Shown: positions 1-7,945 of the stretch, one piece after another
Numbering within the stretch: the stretch's first letter is position 1
Layout of the letters: each line of letters begins with the position of its first letter
DNA from: Crossiella sp. CA-258035
GTDB taxonomy: Bacteria > Actinomycetota > Actinomycetes > Mycobacteriales > Pseudonocardiaceae
Length of the DNA: 64,000 nucleotides
Assembly (NCBI RefSeq): GCF_030064675.1
Contig: NZ_CP116413.1
Location: forward strand, 901,001-965,000
Reading direction: 5' to 3'
Translations under genes and position numbers: made by a program
Notes under the pieces: generated by a model
What the model saw: the letters and a program-made list of their open reading frames with translations, nothing else
The model's database searches: none
What the model was told of the DNA's origin: nothing

Positions 1-246
1 ACCCGGCGCACCCGGATCTCCATCGAGTACCCGCACCGCGGCGTGGAGAGCGCGGAGGCGGCGGCCAGGCTGATGGCCGGGGTGCACGGCTGGGACGACA
101 AGCGGGTCGCGCACGAGGTCGAGGTCTACACCGCCAGGGTCGAGGCCGAGCGGGACTCGCAGACCCAGCCGGACGACCAGGCCGCCGACGCCCGGCGCTC
201 GGCCGCGCCGGAGGCCAGGCCAGAGGTCATCGAACCGGTCAGCTGA
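1..246 (+). CDS. glpD: Aerobic glycerol-3-phosphate dehydrogenase, C-terminal end (partial)
   Basis: This is the last 81 codons of a gene that begins upstream of the window. The reading frame is open from base 1 and contains TRRTRISIEYPHRG followed by a segment with LMAGVHGWDD, which matches the C-terminal helical domain of FAD-dependent glycerol-3-phosphate dehydrogenase (GlpD) of actinobacteria. The enzyme oxidises glycerol-3-phosphate to dihydroxyacetone phosphate at the membrane and passes electrons to quinone. The FAD-binding and catalytic regions are outside the window, so the assignment rests on the tail only. The final 30 residues are Ala/Glu/Pro-rich, which is common for this tail. 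The gene converges on the ESX cluster that ends at 263. Confidence 0.78.
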   Translation, partial: TRRTRISIEYPHRGVESAEAAARLMAGVHGWDDKRVAHEVEVYTARVEAERDSQTQPDDQAADARRSAAPEARPEVIEPVS

Positions 247-262
247 GCACCCAGCTGACGAC

Positions 263-1057
263 TCAGCCTGCGAGGAGGTCCGCGAGGACCTCCTCCAGGT
301 GCTGGGTGAGGCGGCGGTTGTCCACCGGCGCGATGGTGCTCCAGGCCGCGCCGCCGTCGACGCCGCGGCGGGTCTGCAGGTAGCGGCCCGCCGGGGTGTC
401 GAAGAAGCCGATCACGCGGTCGGCCCTGCGCCGTCGCTCCCACTGCTCCTTGGCGGCCACGCCGAACTGGCCGAGGTCGCCCGCGTCCTTGATCATCTCG
501 GTGATGACCTTGGCGTCCTCCGGCCGGATGCCGCGCTCGATGAGCTCGGGGCCGAGGCGCTCCGCGGAGTTGCCCGCGGCGGCCGCGGCGGCGTCCAGCT
601 CGGCGCTGGGCAGGGTGACCGAGCGGCCGGGACCGGCGGGCTGCGGGCGCAGCACGCCCACGGCCTCGCGGGGCAGGCTCAGCCCGGAGATGGCCTTGAC
701 GGTGAGCTGGCCGGAGTCGAGCACGGCGAGCGCGCCCTCCTCCTCGCGGGCGGCGGCCAGCACCCGCACGCTGCGGCCCAGCCACAGCCTGCCGTCCACC
801 TCGCGGGCCGGGTCGGCGAGCAGGCGCAGCAACGCGGCCAGCTCCTCGTCCACCGCGACCGGGCGGCCCAGCCCGCGCGCCTCCAGCGCGTCCCAGGCCT
901 GCCGTTCCAGCCCGGCGCGCTCGGTGTGCGTGCGGCCGGGCGAGGGCACCTTGATCACCAGGGGCGGCTGGCCGAGGCCGAGGTGCTGCCAGAGCACGTC
1001 GAACTCCAGCGCGGTCAGCGCGATCGGCTCGCGCAGCCCCTGCTCGAACAGGGTCAC
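263..1057 (-). CDS. espG: ESX secretion-associated protein, EspG family
   Basis: The 264-residue protein resembles EspG, the cytosolic chaperone that binds PE/PPE-type substrates of type VII (ESX) secretion. Supporting features are the start LTALEFDVLWQHLGL, the middle region of alternating beta strands (RLWLGRSVRVLAA), and a C-terminal half with an IGFFDTPAGRYL segment and an arginine-rich loop, all usual in actinobacterial EspG proteins of this length. Its start codon overlaps the stop of the upstream PPE-like gene by four bases, so both are translated from one mRNA. This chaperone-substrate pairing is the classic arrangement and supports the call. No ESX core genes (eccB, eccC, eccD, mycP) are in the window, so the secretion machinery must be elsewhere. 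Confidence 0.82.
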   Translation of the reverse strand: MTLFEQGLREPIALTALEFDVLWQHLGLGQPPLVIKVPSPGRTHTERAGLERQAWDALEARGLGRPVAVDEELAALLRLLADPAREVDGRLWLGRSVRVLAAAREEEGALAVLDSGQLTVKAISGLSLPREAVGVLRPQPAGPGRSVTLPSAELDAAAAAAGNSAERLGPELIERGIRPEDAKVITEMIKDAGDLGQFGVAAKEQWERRRRADRVIGFFDTPAGRYLQTRRGVDGGAAWSTIAPVDNRRLTQHLEEVLADLLAG

Positions 1058-2229
1058 TCGCCGATCACCGGTGGCGCGTACTGGCGGGCGTCGCCGAAGA
1101 CGTCCTCGTCCTCGACCAGGAAGCTCTGGTGCTCACCGTCCTCCTCGCGCCTGCCCCGGCCCATCGGCGCGGCCGCGGCGGGCGGGACCGGCGCCGGGGT
1201 CGAGTCCAGGCCGAGGACGCCCTGCGGCGCGTTGCCGCGGCGGGCCTCGGCGAGGTGGGTGGCCTCGGCAGCGTCCCAGTTCGGGCGGTGCTGCGGGCCG
1301 GGACGGGTGGTCGCGGCGGAGGTGCCGGTGCCCTCGGTGCGCGGCTGCGGCAGCTCGCGGGCCTGGCCGGGGGCGGGCGCGCTGCCGGGACGAGCCGCGG
1401 ACGGTGCGGTCGTGCTGGACGGCGAGCTGCCGCTGGTGGCCGGGACGCCCGAGGCGGTCGCCGGGGAGCCGGTCGCGGCCGGTGGCGTCGCGCCGCTGAG
1501 GCGGGTGCCGGGGGCGGGAGCGCCGGAGGAGGTCGTCGGAGCGCCTGAGCGGGGCGGGGCGGGCACCGGGGCGGAACCGGTGCGGCCGCCGGTGCTGGTC
1601 GGCGCGCTGCGGGCCGGGGGGATCCGGCTCGGGCGGGCGGGCGGCGGTGCGGCAGTGCCGATCGGGCCGCTGCTCTGGTGCGCGCCGTGGCCGGTGTCCA
1701 GGTGCAGCTCCGGCGGCTTGGTGAACTGGCCCAGCGTGGACACGTTGGCCGCGGTGCTGGTCTGGTAGGTCTCCATGACCTCGAAGGCCCGCTGCTCGGC
1801 CGCGCTCTGCGCCGCCTCCTGCAGCTCGTAGTCGGTCTGCCCGCCGAAGAGGTGCACCACGCCGGTGACCAGCATGTTCGGCTTCTCGGCGGTGACCTCC
1901 ATGGGCGCGGGCATGTCCGCGCGGGCCTTGCCCACGTACTCGGCCTGGAGCTCGGCGGACAGGCGCATCAGCTCGGCCCCGGCCTGCGCGTCCCGCGCCC
2001 ACTGGGCCAGCGGGTGCAGCGCGGCGTCCGCGGCGTCGGCGGCCTTGCCGGTCCAGTCCGCGCGGGAGTTGCCGATGGCCTGCTTGATCTCGGCGTCGAT
2101 GTCGGCCAGCGCGGCGGACATGTCCGACCACCGGCCGATCGAGGTGGCCGAGGCCGCCGGTCCCGGACCGGCGTGCAGCTGCCCGTACAGCTCCTGGTGC
2201 GAATAGCCCTGCCAGCGATGGTCAGCCAT
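1054..2229 (-). CDS. PPE-like ESX substrate with proline-rich tail
   Basis: A 391-residue protein with an N-terminal helical domain (about residues 1-175) and a long low-complexity region rich in Pro, Ser, Thr and Ala (about 180-350). The first helix pair carries RADWTGKAAD near residue 58, a WxG-type turn as in ESX substrates, and the helical part resembles the PPE domain of Pseudonocardiales proteins, which usually lack a literal Pro-Pro-Glu motif. The end, with LVEDEDVFGD and then APPVIGE, is an acidic tail that I recognise as recurrent in this protein type. It lies directly upstream of espG (four-base overlap) and 14 bases downstream of the small helical gene at 2244. It is probably secreted or surface-exposed; its function outside the cell is unknown. 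Confidence 0.75.
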   Translation of the reverse strand: MADHRWQGYSHQELYGQLHAGPGPAASATSIGRWSDMSAALADIDAEIKQAIGNSRADWTGKAADAADAALHPLAQWARDAQAGAELMRLSAELQAEYVGKARADMPAPMEVTAEKPNMLVTGVVHLFGGQTDYELQEAAQSAAEQRAFEVMETYQTSTAANVSTLGQFTKPPELHLDTGHGAHQSSGPIGTAAPPPARPSRIPPARSAPTSTGGRTGSAPVPAPPRSGAPTTSSGAPAPGTRLSGATPPAATGSPATASGVPATSGSSPSSTTAPSAARPGSAPAPGQARELPQPRTEGTGTSAATTRPGPQHRPNWDAAEATHLAEARRGNAPQGVLGLDSTPAPVPPAAAAPMGRGRREEDGEHQSFLVEDEDVFGDARQYAPPVIGE

Positions 2230-2243
2230 GGTCGCGTCCCCTC

Positions 2244-2630
2244 TCAGCAGCCGCTGACCCGCACCGAGTCGGCATTCCCGCGCTCGGCGCCGCGGTACTC
2301 GTACTCGACCTCCTGCAACGCCCTGACCGCGGTCTGCAGCTGCTGCTGGTAGCCCTCCAGGGCACTCAGCGCGGCCTCGCCGCCGTCCATCGAGCGCTCG
2401 TTGAACTTCTCCGCGGCCTCGTCGCTGACCGGGTCACCGGCCCACGGCCGCATGCGCAGGTCCGTGCGGGCGTGCCCGATCTGCGGCGTCAGCTTGTCCA
2501 GCGCCCGCTGGAAGGCCTTGCGCATGGTCGGGATCGCGGCCTGCTCGACCCGGACCTTGGCGCCACCGCCGCTGACGGAGTCGAGCCCTGACTGCACAGC
2601 GTCGCCACTGGCGGAGTTGGTGCGCGGCAC
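2244..2630 (-). CDS. Small helical ESX-associated protein (WXG100-like)
   Basis: The 128-residue protein is predicted to be mostly alpha-helical, with a central segment TMRKAFQRALDKLTPQI and a second helix ending in YQQQLQTAVRALQEVEYEYR. Such helical hairpins upstream of PPE-like and EspG genes are typical of ESX substrate partners in Pseudonocardiales. There is no clear WXG turn; RPWAGDPVSDEAAEKF near residue 65 may be a degenerate form. It is the first gene of a three-gene operon with the PPE-like gene and espG. The function, probably partner of the PPE-like protein, is inferred from position. Confidence 0.6.
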   Translation of the reverse strand: MPRTNSASGDAVQSGLDSVSGGGAKVRVEQAAIPTMRKAFQRALDKLTPQIGHARTDLRMRPWAGDPVSDEAAEKFNERSMDGGEAALSALEGYQQQLQTAVRALQEVEYEYRGAERGNADSVRVSGC

Positions 2631-2663
2631 GGCGTCTCCCCGAACTGGACAATCCTTGCGCGG

Positions 2664-2690
2664 TCACTGTAGCGACCGACAGTGATCACT
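2664..2690. promoter_or_regulatory. Inverted repeat upstream of the ESX substrate operon
   Basis: TCACTGT (2664-2670) and ACAGTGA (2679-2685) form a perfect seven-base inverted repeat with an eight-base spacer. AGTGATCACT (2681-2690) overlapping its right arm is itself a perfect ten-base palindrome. The element lies 34 to 60 bases upstream of the first ESX gene start (2630), where an operator or activator site would be expected. No regulator can be named. Confidence 0.4.
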
Positions 2691-2770
2691 TGGTGCGGTC
2701 TCCGTAACGATCCCACCTACTGGTGAACTGTCAACGGGCCATCCAGGTGGTGCTGGCCGGGTACTTCGTC

Positions 2771-3361
2771 TCAGCGGGCGGCGAGCGTGGTCATCGCGGC
2801 GTTGGCGACCTCCTGGGCGGAGGCGCACAGCGAGTCCAGGCTGGGCGGGTGGGCGTTGCCCGCGTCGCCGAACTGCACGTCCAGGAACTGGCCCTCGGCC
2901 ACGTCGACCTCGACGTTGCAGAACTTGGTCTGCTCGGCGGTGCGCACCACCACCGCGGGGAAGCCGGCCACCGTGGCGGCCTTGGCCTCGGCCTGCGCGG
3001 TCTCCTCCAGCCAGACGCCGACGCCCTGGACCAGCACCAGGCCGATGCGCACGGTGAGCGCCCTGGTGGAGTCGCGGAAGTCGCAGACCTTGGCGTTGCC
3101 CATGGTCGGGTACCTGGTGGGCAGCGGCGGGCGGTCCATGCCGAGGGTCTTGCGCTGGCGGGTGGTCAGCAGGGTGCACGGGTCGACCCGGTCGAGCTTG
3201 ATCTCCTTGGGCCGGGGCGGCAGGGAGACCTTGGGGTTGGTGACCGGGACCGGCGGCGGGTTCGGCGCGGTGGGCTTGGGCGGCGGCGGGGTGCAGGCGG
3301 CCAGCAGCAGGCAGCCGAGCAGCAGCGCGGGAATGCGGAGCGGTCTGACCACGCTGGGCAC
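2771..3361 (-). CDS. DUF3558-type lipoprotein
   Basis: A GTG start at 3361, preceded eight bases upstream by GAGGTGG, gives a 196-residue protein. It has a lipoprotein signal peptide: a hydrophobic stretch ending in LLLGCLLLAACT, where the Cys is the lipidation site. A proline-rich linker follows, and then a domain containing DPCTLLTTRQR, VCDFRD and a C-terminal LCASAQEVANAAM. The early DPC and the later cysteines fit the DUF3558 family, which is abundant in Pseudonocardiales and often lies beside ESX genes. The protein should be anchored to the outer face of the membrane. Its role is unknown. It starts 11 bases after the acetyltransferase stop and is probably co-transcribed with it. Confidence 0.75.
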   Translation of the reverse strand: MPSVVRPLRIPALLLGCLLLAACTPPPPKPTAPNPPPVPVTNPKVSLPPRPKEIKLDRVDPCTLLTTRQRKTLGMDRPPLPTRYPTMGNAKVCDFRDSTRALTVRIGLVLVQGVGVWLEETAQAEAKAATVAGFPAVVVRTAEQTKFCNVEVDVAEGQFLDVQFGDAGNAHPPSLDSLCASAQEVANAAMTTLAAR

Positions 3362-3372
3362 GCTAGCCCACC

Positions 3373-3912
3373 TCAGACGATCAGGGTCCAGGCGAGCACG
3401 TCGTGCAGGTCGCCGTCGACCGTGGTGGCCTGGTGCAGGGTGGCCTCCAGGGTGAAGCCGCACTTCTCCGCGACCCGTCGGGATGCCTCGTTGCCCGCCG
3501 CGTGCCGGTAGCCGATCCGGCGCAGGCCCAGTGCCTCGATGCCGAAGCGGAGCGCGGTCTGCAGGGCCTGGGTCATCACGCCCCGGCCGCGGTGCGCGGG
3601 GTGGGTCCAGCAGGCCGCGGAACCGATGCCGCGCACCAGGTCCAGGTCCTTGAGGCCGACCTCGGCGAGCATCTCGCCGGTGGTCGGCTCGGCCACCGCC
3701 CACGAGCAGCGCAGGTCCTCCTGCCACTCGTGCGCGCGCAGCGTGATGTAGCGGCCGGCGCTGTCCAGGTCCTCGACCCGGTAGCCGGTGACCCAGCGCC
3801 GCAGCTCCGGGTCGGTGAACGCGGCCAGCACGGCCGGCCGGTCGTCCATCAGGTTGTCCGCCCGTAGCTGCCGCAGGTAGTACGCACCCGCGTTGATCTC
3901 CACCGGCTCCAT
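3373..3912 (-). CDS. GNAT acetyltransferase, RimJ/RimL type
   Basis: The 179-residue protein has the fold pattern of RimJ/RimL-like N-acetyltransferases: an N-terminal LRQLRADNL strand-helix, a central strand GSAACWTHPAHRGRGVMTQAL carrying the acetyl-CoA pyrophosphate loop (R-G-R-G-V), and the C-terminal pair RRIGYRHAAGNEASRRVAEK and CGFTLEATL that is characteristic of this subfamily. It would transfer an acetyl group from acetyl-CoA to an amine, either a protein N-terminus or a small molecule. The substrate cannot be told. It is followed by the lipoprotein gene on the same strand. Confidence 0.8.
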   Translation of the reverse strand: MEPVEINAGAYYLRQLRADNLMDDRPAVLAAFTDPELRRWVTGYRVEDLDSAGRYITLRAHEWQEDLRCSWAVAEPTTGEMLAEVGLKDLDLVRGIGSAACWTHPAHRGRGVMTQALQTALRFGIEALGLRRIGYRHAAGNEASRRVAEKCGFTLEATLHQATTVDGDLHDVLAWTLIV

Positions 3913-3922
3913 GCGAGGAAAC

Positions 3923-4372
3923 CTACTTGCGCTTCTTCTTGCCCTTCTTGCGGCCCTGGTCCCTGCTGTTCCAGTCCTCGCCCCACAGCGAGCCGTAGAC
4001 CGCGCCCAAACCCAGCGGGAGGAAGAAGAACCACCACCAGCCGAGGAAGATCATCAGCGGGATCCAGGCCGCGCCGAGCACCACCAGGCTCACCGCGGCG
4101 GCCCGCTGCGCCGGGGTGCGCGGGTCGGGCACGGCGACCGCGCCGCTGCTGGCCTTGACCACGGCGGGCAGGTGGTCGAAACGCGGGTGCGGTTCGGGCA
4201 GGTCGGTGAACAGCGCGTGCAGCTCGCCCCTGGTCAGCGCGGCGGCCACCTGGGCGGCGCGCTGGTCGTACTCGGTGAGTTGCAGCCTGCCCACGGCGAA
4301 GTGCTCGCCGAGCGCGGTCAGCGCCTCGGACCGCTCGTGATCGCTGATCCGCAGCTCAGGCTCGTTGGGCAC
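3923..4372 (-). CDS. DUF1707 membrane protein
   Basis: The 149-residue protein begins with a DUF1707 domain (about residues 5-58): LRISDHERSEALTALGEHFA, then a GRLQLTEYDQRAAQVAAA helix and LFTDLP. After a linker there are two predicted membrane segments (about 92-108 and 110-128, the second with WWWFFFLPLG), and a very basic C-terminal tail of Lys/Arg. DUF1707 is a small helical domain found mostly at the N-terminus of actinobacterial membrane proteins; its function is not established. The next gene upstream on this strand (4382) has the same layout, so the pair looks like a tandem duplication that has diverged. Confidence 0.75.
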   Translation of the reverse strand: MPNEPELRISDHERSEALTALGEHFAVGRLQLTEYDQRAAQVAAALTRGELHALFTDLPEPHPRFDHLPAVVKASSGAVAVPDPRTPAQRAAAVSLVVLGAAWIPLMIFLGWWWFFFLPLGLGAVYGSLWGEDWNSRDQGRKKGKKKRK

Positions 4373-4381
4373 ATTCCGATG

Positions 4382-4867
4382 CTACTTCGGCTTGAACCGC
4401 TGCACGGCCACCACGACCCCGGCCAGCACCAGCACGCCGATGCAGGCCGCGGCCAGCATGGCCAGCGTGGCGGGCAGCCGGTCGACCAGGGCCAGCGTGA
4501 AGCCGCCACCGGCCAGCAGGGTCAGCCCGGCCACCGGCACGCCGATCAGCACCGCGAGCACCTTGACCACGGTGTGCGCGGCGTACTCGGACTGCCGCGA
4601 CGGCGGCGCGGCCAGCGGCATCGGCGTGACCTGCGGCTGGTACTGCAACGGCGCGGGCAGCTCGAAGGTCGGGTGCGGCGCGGGCAGATCCTCGAAGAGC
4701 ATGGACAGCTCCCGGCGGGTGCGCGCGGAGGCGGCCACGTTGGCCCGCTCCCCGAACTCCTCCGCGGTCAGCCGCCCGACCCGGAGGTGCTCACCGAGCA
4801 ACCGCTCGGCCTCGGTCCGCTCGGTGTCCCCGATCCGCAGCTCGACGTGATCCCCATATGTGCTCAC
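4382..4867 (-). CDS. DUF1707 membrane protein, tandem paralogue
   Basis: A 161-residue protein with an N-terminal DUF1707 domain (ELRIGDTERTEAERLLGEHL, GRLTAEEFGERANVA, LFEDLP) and, after a proline-containing linker, two membrane segments (about residues 100-125 and 133-155) ending just before a short basic tail RFKPK. Domain order matches the gene at 3923, nine bases downstream, with which it is probably co-transcribed. The sequences of the membrane parts are quite different, so the copies are old. Function unknown; the family is often placed next to stress and envelope genes. Confidence 0.72.
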   Translation of the reverse strand: MSTYGDHVELRIGDTERTEAERLLGEHLRVGRLTAEEFGERANVAASARTRRELSMLFEDLPAPHPTFELPAPLQYQPQVTPMPLAAPPSRQSEYAAHTVVKVLAVLIGVPVAGLTLLAGGGFTLALVDRLPATLAMLAAACIGVLVLAGVVVAVQRFKPK

Positions 4868-4935
4868 AACGTCAAAGTTAGGGATCCGACCGGCTGGTGC
4901 CCTCGGCCTTTTGGCCAGCGGTGGCCGACTTTTGG

Positions 4936-5202
4936 CTAGGGCTGACTGACGAAGCCGTCGTGCTGCTCGGCGATGGCCTCCAGCTGGTCCTGCCAGCAGG
5001 ACGCGGGGAGGCCGTCGGGGGCGGTTTCCAGCACCACCACCCAGTCCACGTCCTCCGCGTCGTCCTCGCCGGCGAGCATCTCGCGGTGCACGCCGCCGAC
5101 CACCCAGCCGTCGGCGCGCAGCTCCTCCGCGAGGTCCTCCGCCTCCTGCCGGTCGTGCAGGACCAGCAACAGGTTTTGATCAGTCGTGATTGGACTGTCC
5201 AC
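4936..5202 (-). CDS. Small acidic protein downstream of accA3
   Basis: The 88-residue protein starts five bases after the stop of the biotin carboxylase gene and so is probably its co-transcribed downstream neighbour. It is acidic (net negative, with GEDDAEDVDW) and has an alternating strand-helix pattern: LLLVLHD, EAEDLAEELRADGW, VDWVVVLET, then an amphipathic helix and GFVSQP. This suggests a small ferredoxin-like alpha/beta fold. I do not recognise the family with confidence; a distant resemblance to RraB-like regulators is possible but not shown. No catalytic residues stand out. Confidence 0.6.
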   Translation of the reverse strand: MDSPITTDQNLLLVLHDRQEAEDLAEELRADGWVVGGVHREMLAGEDDAEDVDWVVVLETAPDGLPASCWQDQLEAIAEQHDGFVSQP

Positions 5203-5207
5203 TCTGG

Positions 5208-6965
5208 TCAGTCTTTCAGCTCGCAGAGCACCGAGCCCTGGGTCACCGTCTCTCCCGGCTTGGCGGACAGGCCGGTGACCACGCCGTCCTTGTGCGCGGT
5301 GACCGGGTTCTCCATCTTCATCGCCTCCAGCACCACGAGCAGCTCGCCCGCGCTGACCTGCTGGCCCTCCGCCACCGCGACCTTGACGATGGTGCCCTGC
5401 ATGGGCGCGGCCACCGCGTCACCGGAGACCGCGGCCCCGGCCTTGCCCGCGGAACGCTTGCGGGGCTTGGCCTTCGCCGCGGGCGCGCCGCCGCCGACGG
5501 CCAGGTCGCCGGGCAGCGAGACCTCCAGCCTGCGGCCGCCGACCTCGACCACCACGGTCTGCCGGGGAGTGTCCTCCGCCTCGGCCTCCGCGCCGCCGGT
5601 GAAGGGCGGGATGGTGTTGTCGAACTCGGTCTCGATCCACCTGGTGTGCACGGTGAAGCCGTCCTGCGCGGTGAACGCCGGGTCGCGCACCACGGCCTGG
5701 TGGAACGGGACCACGGTGGCCATGCCCTCGACCACCAGCTCGTCCAGCGCCCGCCGGGACCGCTCGAGGGCCTGCTCGCGGGTTTCGCCGGTGACGATCA
5801 GCTTGGCCAGCAGCGAGTCGAACTGGCCGCCGATCACGCTGCCGCTCTCCACGCCCGCGTCCACCCGCACGCCGGGGCCGGAGGGCGGGACGAACCGGGT
5901 GACCGTGCCGGGCGCGGGCAGGAAGTTGCGGCCGGCGTCCTCGCCGTTGATGCGGAACTCGATGGAGTGACCGCGCGGTTCCGGGTCACTGTCGAAGCGC
6001 AGCCGCTCGCCGGCGGCGATGCGGAACTGCTCGCGCACCAGGTCGATCCCGGCGGTCTCCTCGCTGACCGGGTGCTCGACCTGGAGCCGGGTGTTGACCT
6101 CCAGGAAGGAGATGGTGCCGTCCTGGCCGACCAGGAACTCCACCGTGCCCGCGCCGTGGTACCCGGCCTCGGCGCAGATCGCGCGGGCCGCGGTGTGGAT
6201 GGTGGCGCGCTGCTCGGCGGAGAGGAACGGCGCGGGGGCCTCCTCCACCAGCTTCTGGTGGCGGCGCTGCAACGAGCAGTCGCGGGTGCCGACCACGATC
6301 ACGTTGCCGTGCGTGTCCGCCAGCACCTGGGCCTCGACGTGCCTCGGCTTGTCCAGGTAACGCTCCACGAAGCACTCGCCGCGGCCGAAGGCGGTGACCG
6401 CCTCGCGCACCGCGCTGTCGAACAGCTCCGGGATCTCCTCCAGCGTGCGGGCCACCTTCAGCCCGCGCCCGCCGCCGCCGAACGCGGCCTTGATCGCCAC
6501 CGGCAGGCCGTGCTCCTGCGCGAAGGCGACGACCTCCTCGGGCCCGTTGACGGGGTCCTTGGTGCCGGGCACCAGCGGGGCGCCCGCGCGCAGCGCGATG
6601 TGCCGGGCGGTCACCTTGTCGCCCAGGTCGCGGATGGCCTGCGGGGTCGGGCCGATCCAGGTCAGGCCCGCGTCCAGCACGGACTGGGCGAAGTCGGCGT
6701 TCTCGGAGAGGAAGCCGTAGCCGGGGTGCACCGCGTCCGCGCCCGCGCGCTTGGCCGCCTCCAGGAGCTTGTCCACGACCAGGTAGGACTCGGCGGCCGT
6801 GGTGCCACCCAGGGCGAACGCCTCGTCGGCCAGGCGCACGAACGGCGCGTCCCGATCCGGGTCGGCGTAGACCGCGACGCTGGTCAGCCCGGCATCCCGG
6901 CAGGCCCTGATGACTCGGACGGCGATCTCACCGCGGTTGGCGATGAGCACCTTGCGCAGTGCCAC
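5208..6965 (-). CDS. accA3: Acyl-CoA carboxylase alpha subunit (biotin carboxylase and BCCP)
   Basis: The 585-residue protein joins a biotin carboxylase (about residues 1-450) and a biotin carboxyl carrier domain (about 515-585). The start [20 protein letters not shown] is the family N-terminus; the ATP-grasp loop [10 protein letters not shown] lies near residue 165; KLVEEAPAP and [12 protein letters not shown] are also conserved. The carrier domain holds EAMKMENP, and its Lys near 550 is the biotinylated residue. The enzyme carboxylates biotin with ATP and bicarbonate, for transfer by AccD-type beta subunits to acetyl- or propionyl-CoA, supplying malonyl-CoA and methylmalonyl-CoA for lipids. 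The partner genes accD and accE (17 kb) and the biotin ligase birA (22 kb) are in the same window. Confidence 0.93.
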   Translation of the reverse strand: MALRKVLIANRGEIAVRVIRACRDAGLTSVAVYADPDRDAPFVRLADEAFALGGTTAAESYLVVDKLLEAAKRAGADAVHPGYGFLSENADFAQSVLDAGLTWIGPTPQAIRDLGDKVTARHIALRAGAPLVPGTKDPVNGPEEVVAFAQEHGLPVAIKAAFGGGGRGLKVARTLEEIPELFDSAVREAVTAFGRGECFVERYLDKPRHVEAQVLADTHGNVIVVGTRDCSLQRRHQKLVEEAPAPFLSAEQRATIHTAARAICAEAGYHGAGTVEFLVGQDGTISFLEVNTRLQVEHPVSEETAGIDLVREQFRIAAGERLRFDSDPEPRGHSIEFRINGEDAGRNFLPAPGTVTRFVPPSGPGVRVDAGVESGSVIGGQFDSLLAKLIVTGETREQALERSRRALDELVVEGMATVVPFHQAVVRDPAFTAQDGFTVHTRWIETEFDNTIPPFTGGAEAEAEDTPRQTVVVEVGGRRLEVSLPGDLAVGGGAPAAKAKPRKRSAGKAGAAVSGDAVAAPMQGTIVKVAVAEGQQVSAGELLVVLEAMKMENPVTAHKDGVVTGLSAKPGETVTQGSVLCELKD

Positions 6966-6992
6966 GGCACCTCCATGTGCTGACGACCCCGG

Positions 6993-7020
6993 GACGACAC
7001 GTTCTTACGAGACGACACGT
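6993..7020. promoter_or_regulatory. Direct repeat in the accA3 leader
   Basis: GACGACACGT occurs at 6993-7002 and again at 7011-7020, an exact ten-base direct repeat with an 18-base period, 28 to 55 bases upstream of the accA3 start (6965). A TAGACT hexamer on the minus strand (7050 to 7045) could serve as the -10 box, which would place both repeats in the transcribed leader or just after the start site. The spacing of nearly two helical turns fits a dimeric regulator bound on one face. No regulator is identified. Confidence 0.4.
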
Positions 7021-7162
7021 CATCGAAAAGGGTGGTGTTCGGCGAGTCTAGGGTCCAGTGGTGATGCACTGAGCGAGAGCAACCTCACGTGGTGTGTCGG
7101 AGTCCTGCTTGCAGGGACGACAGTGATAGAGCGTCGGTGGTATAGGGCCCGTTGGGCGAGAG

Positions 7163-7939
7163 GTGGAGGTGGCGGCGGTGGCCGAGCAGACGGCCAGGGT
7201 GCCGAGGCTGGTGAAGGTGGCGATGGTGGCCTCCGCGGTGGCGACCGTGGCGGCGCTGCTGGGGGCCGCTCTGCTCCGCGAGGGACCGGCCGCCTCGGGC
7301 GGGGTGCCCGGCGGTGTGCAGCAGCCCCCAGCCAGCGAGCGCGCGCCCGCCAGCTCTCCGTCAGCCGCACCCTCGCTGCGCTGCGGGTCCGGGCCGTGTG
7401 TCGGCGTGGAGGCCACCACGGTCGGCAACACCAAGGTGGAGCTGCTGGCCGACGCCTCCGGCGGTTTCAGCCGGGTGCGCTTCGACGAGGGCGGCGACTC
7501 CGGGCTCAACGTGCACGAGACGCTGGCCATCTCGGTCGGCGGCAAGGTGCAGAAGGGCTCGCTGAGCTGCCAGGCCGCCAGCCGGTACCAGGCCTGCCTG
7601 GTCACCTTCAACCAGTCCGACGACGGCACCAAGGTGGGCACGCTGTACCTGAAGCCGCCGTCCCGGCCGTGGGTGCGGGTGGAGGCCAACTACCCCTCCG
7701 ACCAGGGCGTGCTCCAGCTGCGGGACGTCAACGACGACGGCATCCCCGAGGTGCTCGCGGTGGCCAGCGCCTGCGACGGCAGCGGCAACTTCCAGGCCTG
7801 CAAGCGGTTCGTGGTGCAGGCGATCAACTACGAGGGCAGCTACATCGGCTGCACCGCGGTGGTGACCAAGAAGGAGCTGCTGCCCGGCTGGCCGAACAAC
7901 CTGTCGCCAACCAGGCAGCAGCTCAAGGTCTGCCAGTGA
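7163..7939 (+). CDS. Membrane-anchored or secreted protein with one FG-GAP-like motif
   Basis: The protein (258 residues from the GTG at 7163, or 253 from the GTG at 7178, which has GAGGTGGAGGT just upstream) has one N-terminal hydrophobic segment (VAMVASAVATVAALLGAALL), a Pro/Ser linker and an extracellular domain of about 190 residues. The domain contains a calcium-loop-like motif LRDVNDDGIPEVL, as in FG-GAP or VCBS repeats, and several Cys residues that could pair (SLRCGSGPC, LSCQ, YQACL, ASACD, QACK, IGCT). Six or more cysteines after the membrane segment suggest a disulfide-stabilised surface protein. It converges on the symporter gene with six bases between stops. I do not recognise a specific family. 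Confidence 0.65.
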   Translation: MEVAAVAEQTARVPRLVKVAMVASAVATVAALLGAALLREGPAASGGVPGGVQQPPASERAPASSPSAAPSLRCGSGPCVGVEATTVGNTKVELLADASGGFSRVRFDEGGDSGLNVHETLAISVGGKVQKGSLSCQAASRYQACLVTFNQSDDGTKVGTLYLKPPSRPWVRVEANYPSDQGVLQLRDVNDDGIPEVLAVASACDGSGNFQACKRFVVQAINYEGSYIGCTAVVTKKELLPGWPNNLSPTRQQLKVCQ

Positions 7940-7945
7940 CGGTGC

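Noticed and set aside
299-1768. Long plus-strand open frame opposite the EspG and PPE-like genes
   Set aside because: Its translation is low-complexity (His, Gly, Arg, Ala) without any domain, while the minus strand has clear EspG and PPE features. Such antisense frames are common in GC-rich DNA.
3362-3727. Longer start for the DUF3558 lipoprotein
   Set aside because: The longer frame lies inside the acetyltransferase gene; the GTG at 3361 begins directly with a lipoprotein signal and has a ribosome site.
5190-6983. 597-codon plus-strand frame opposite accA3
   Set aside because: It mirrors accA3 almost end to end and codes only for compositionally biased sequence; the biotin carboxylase motifs on the minus strand are unambiguous.
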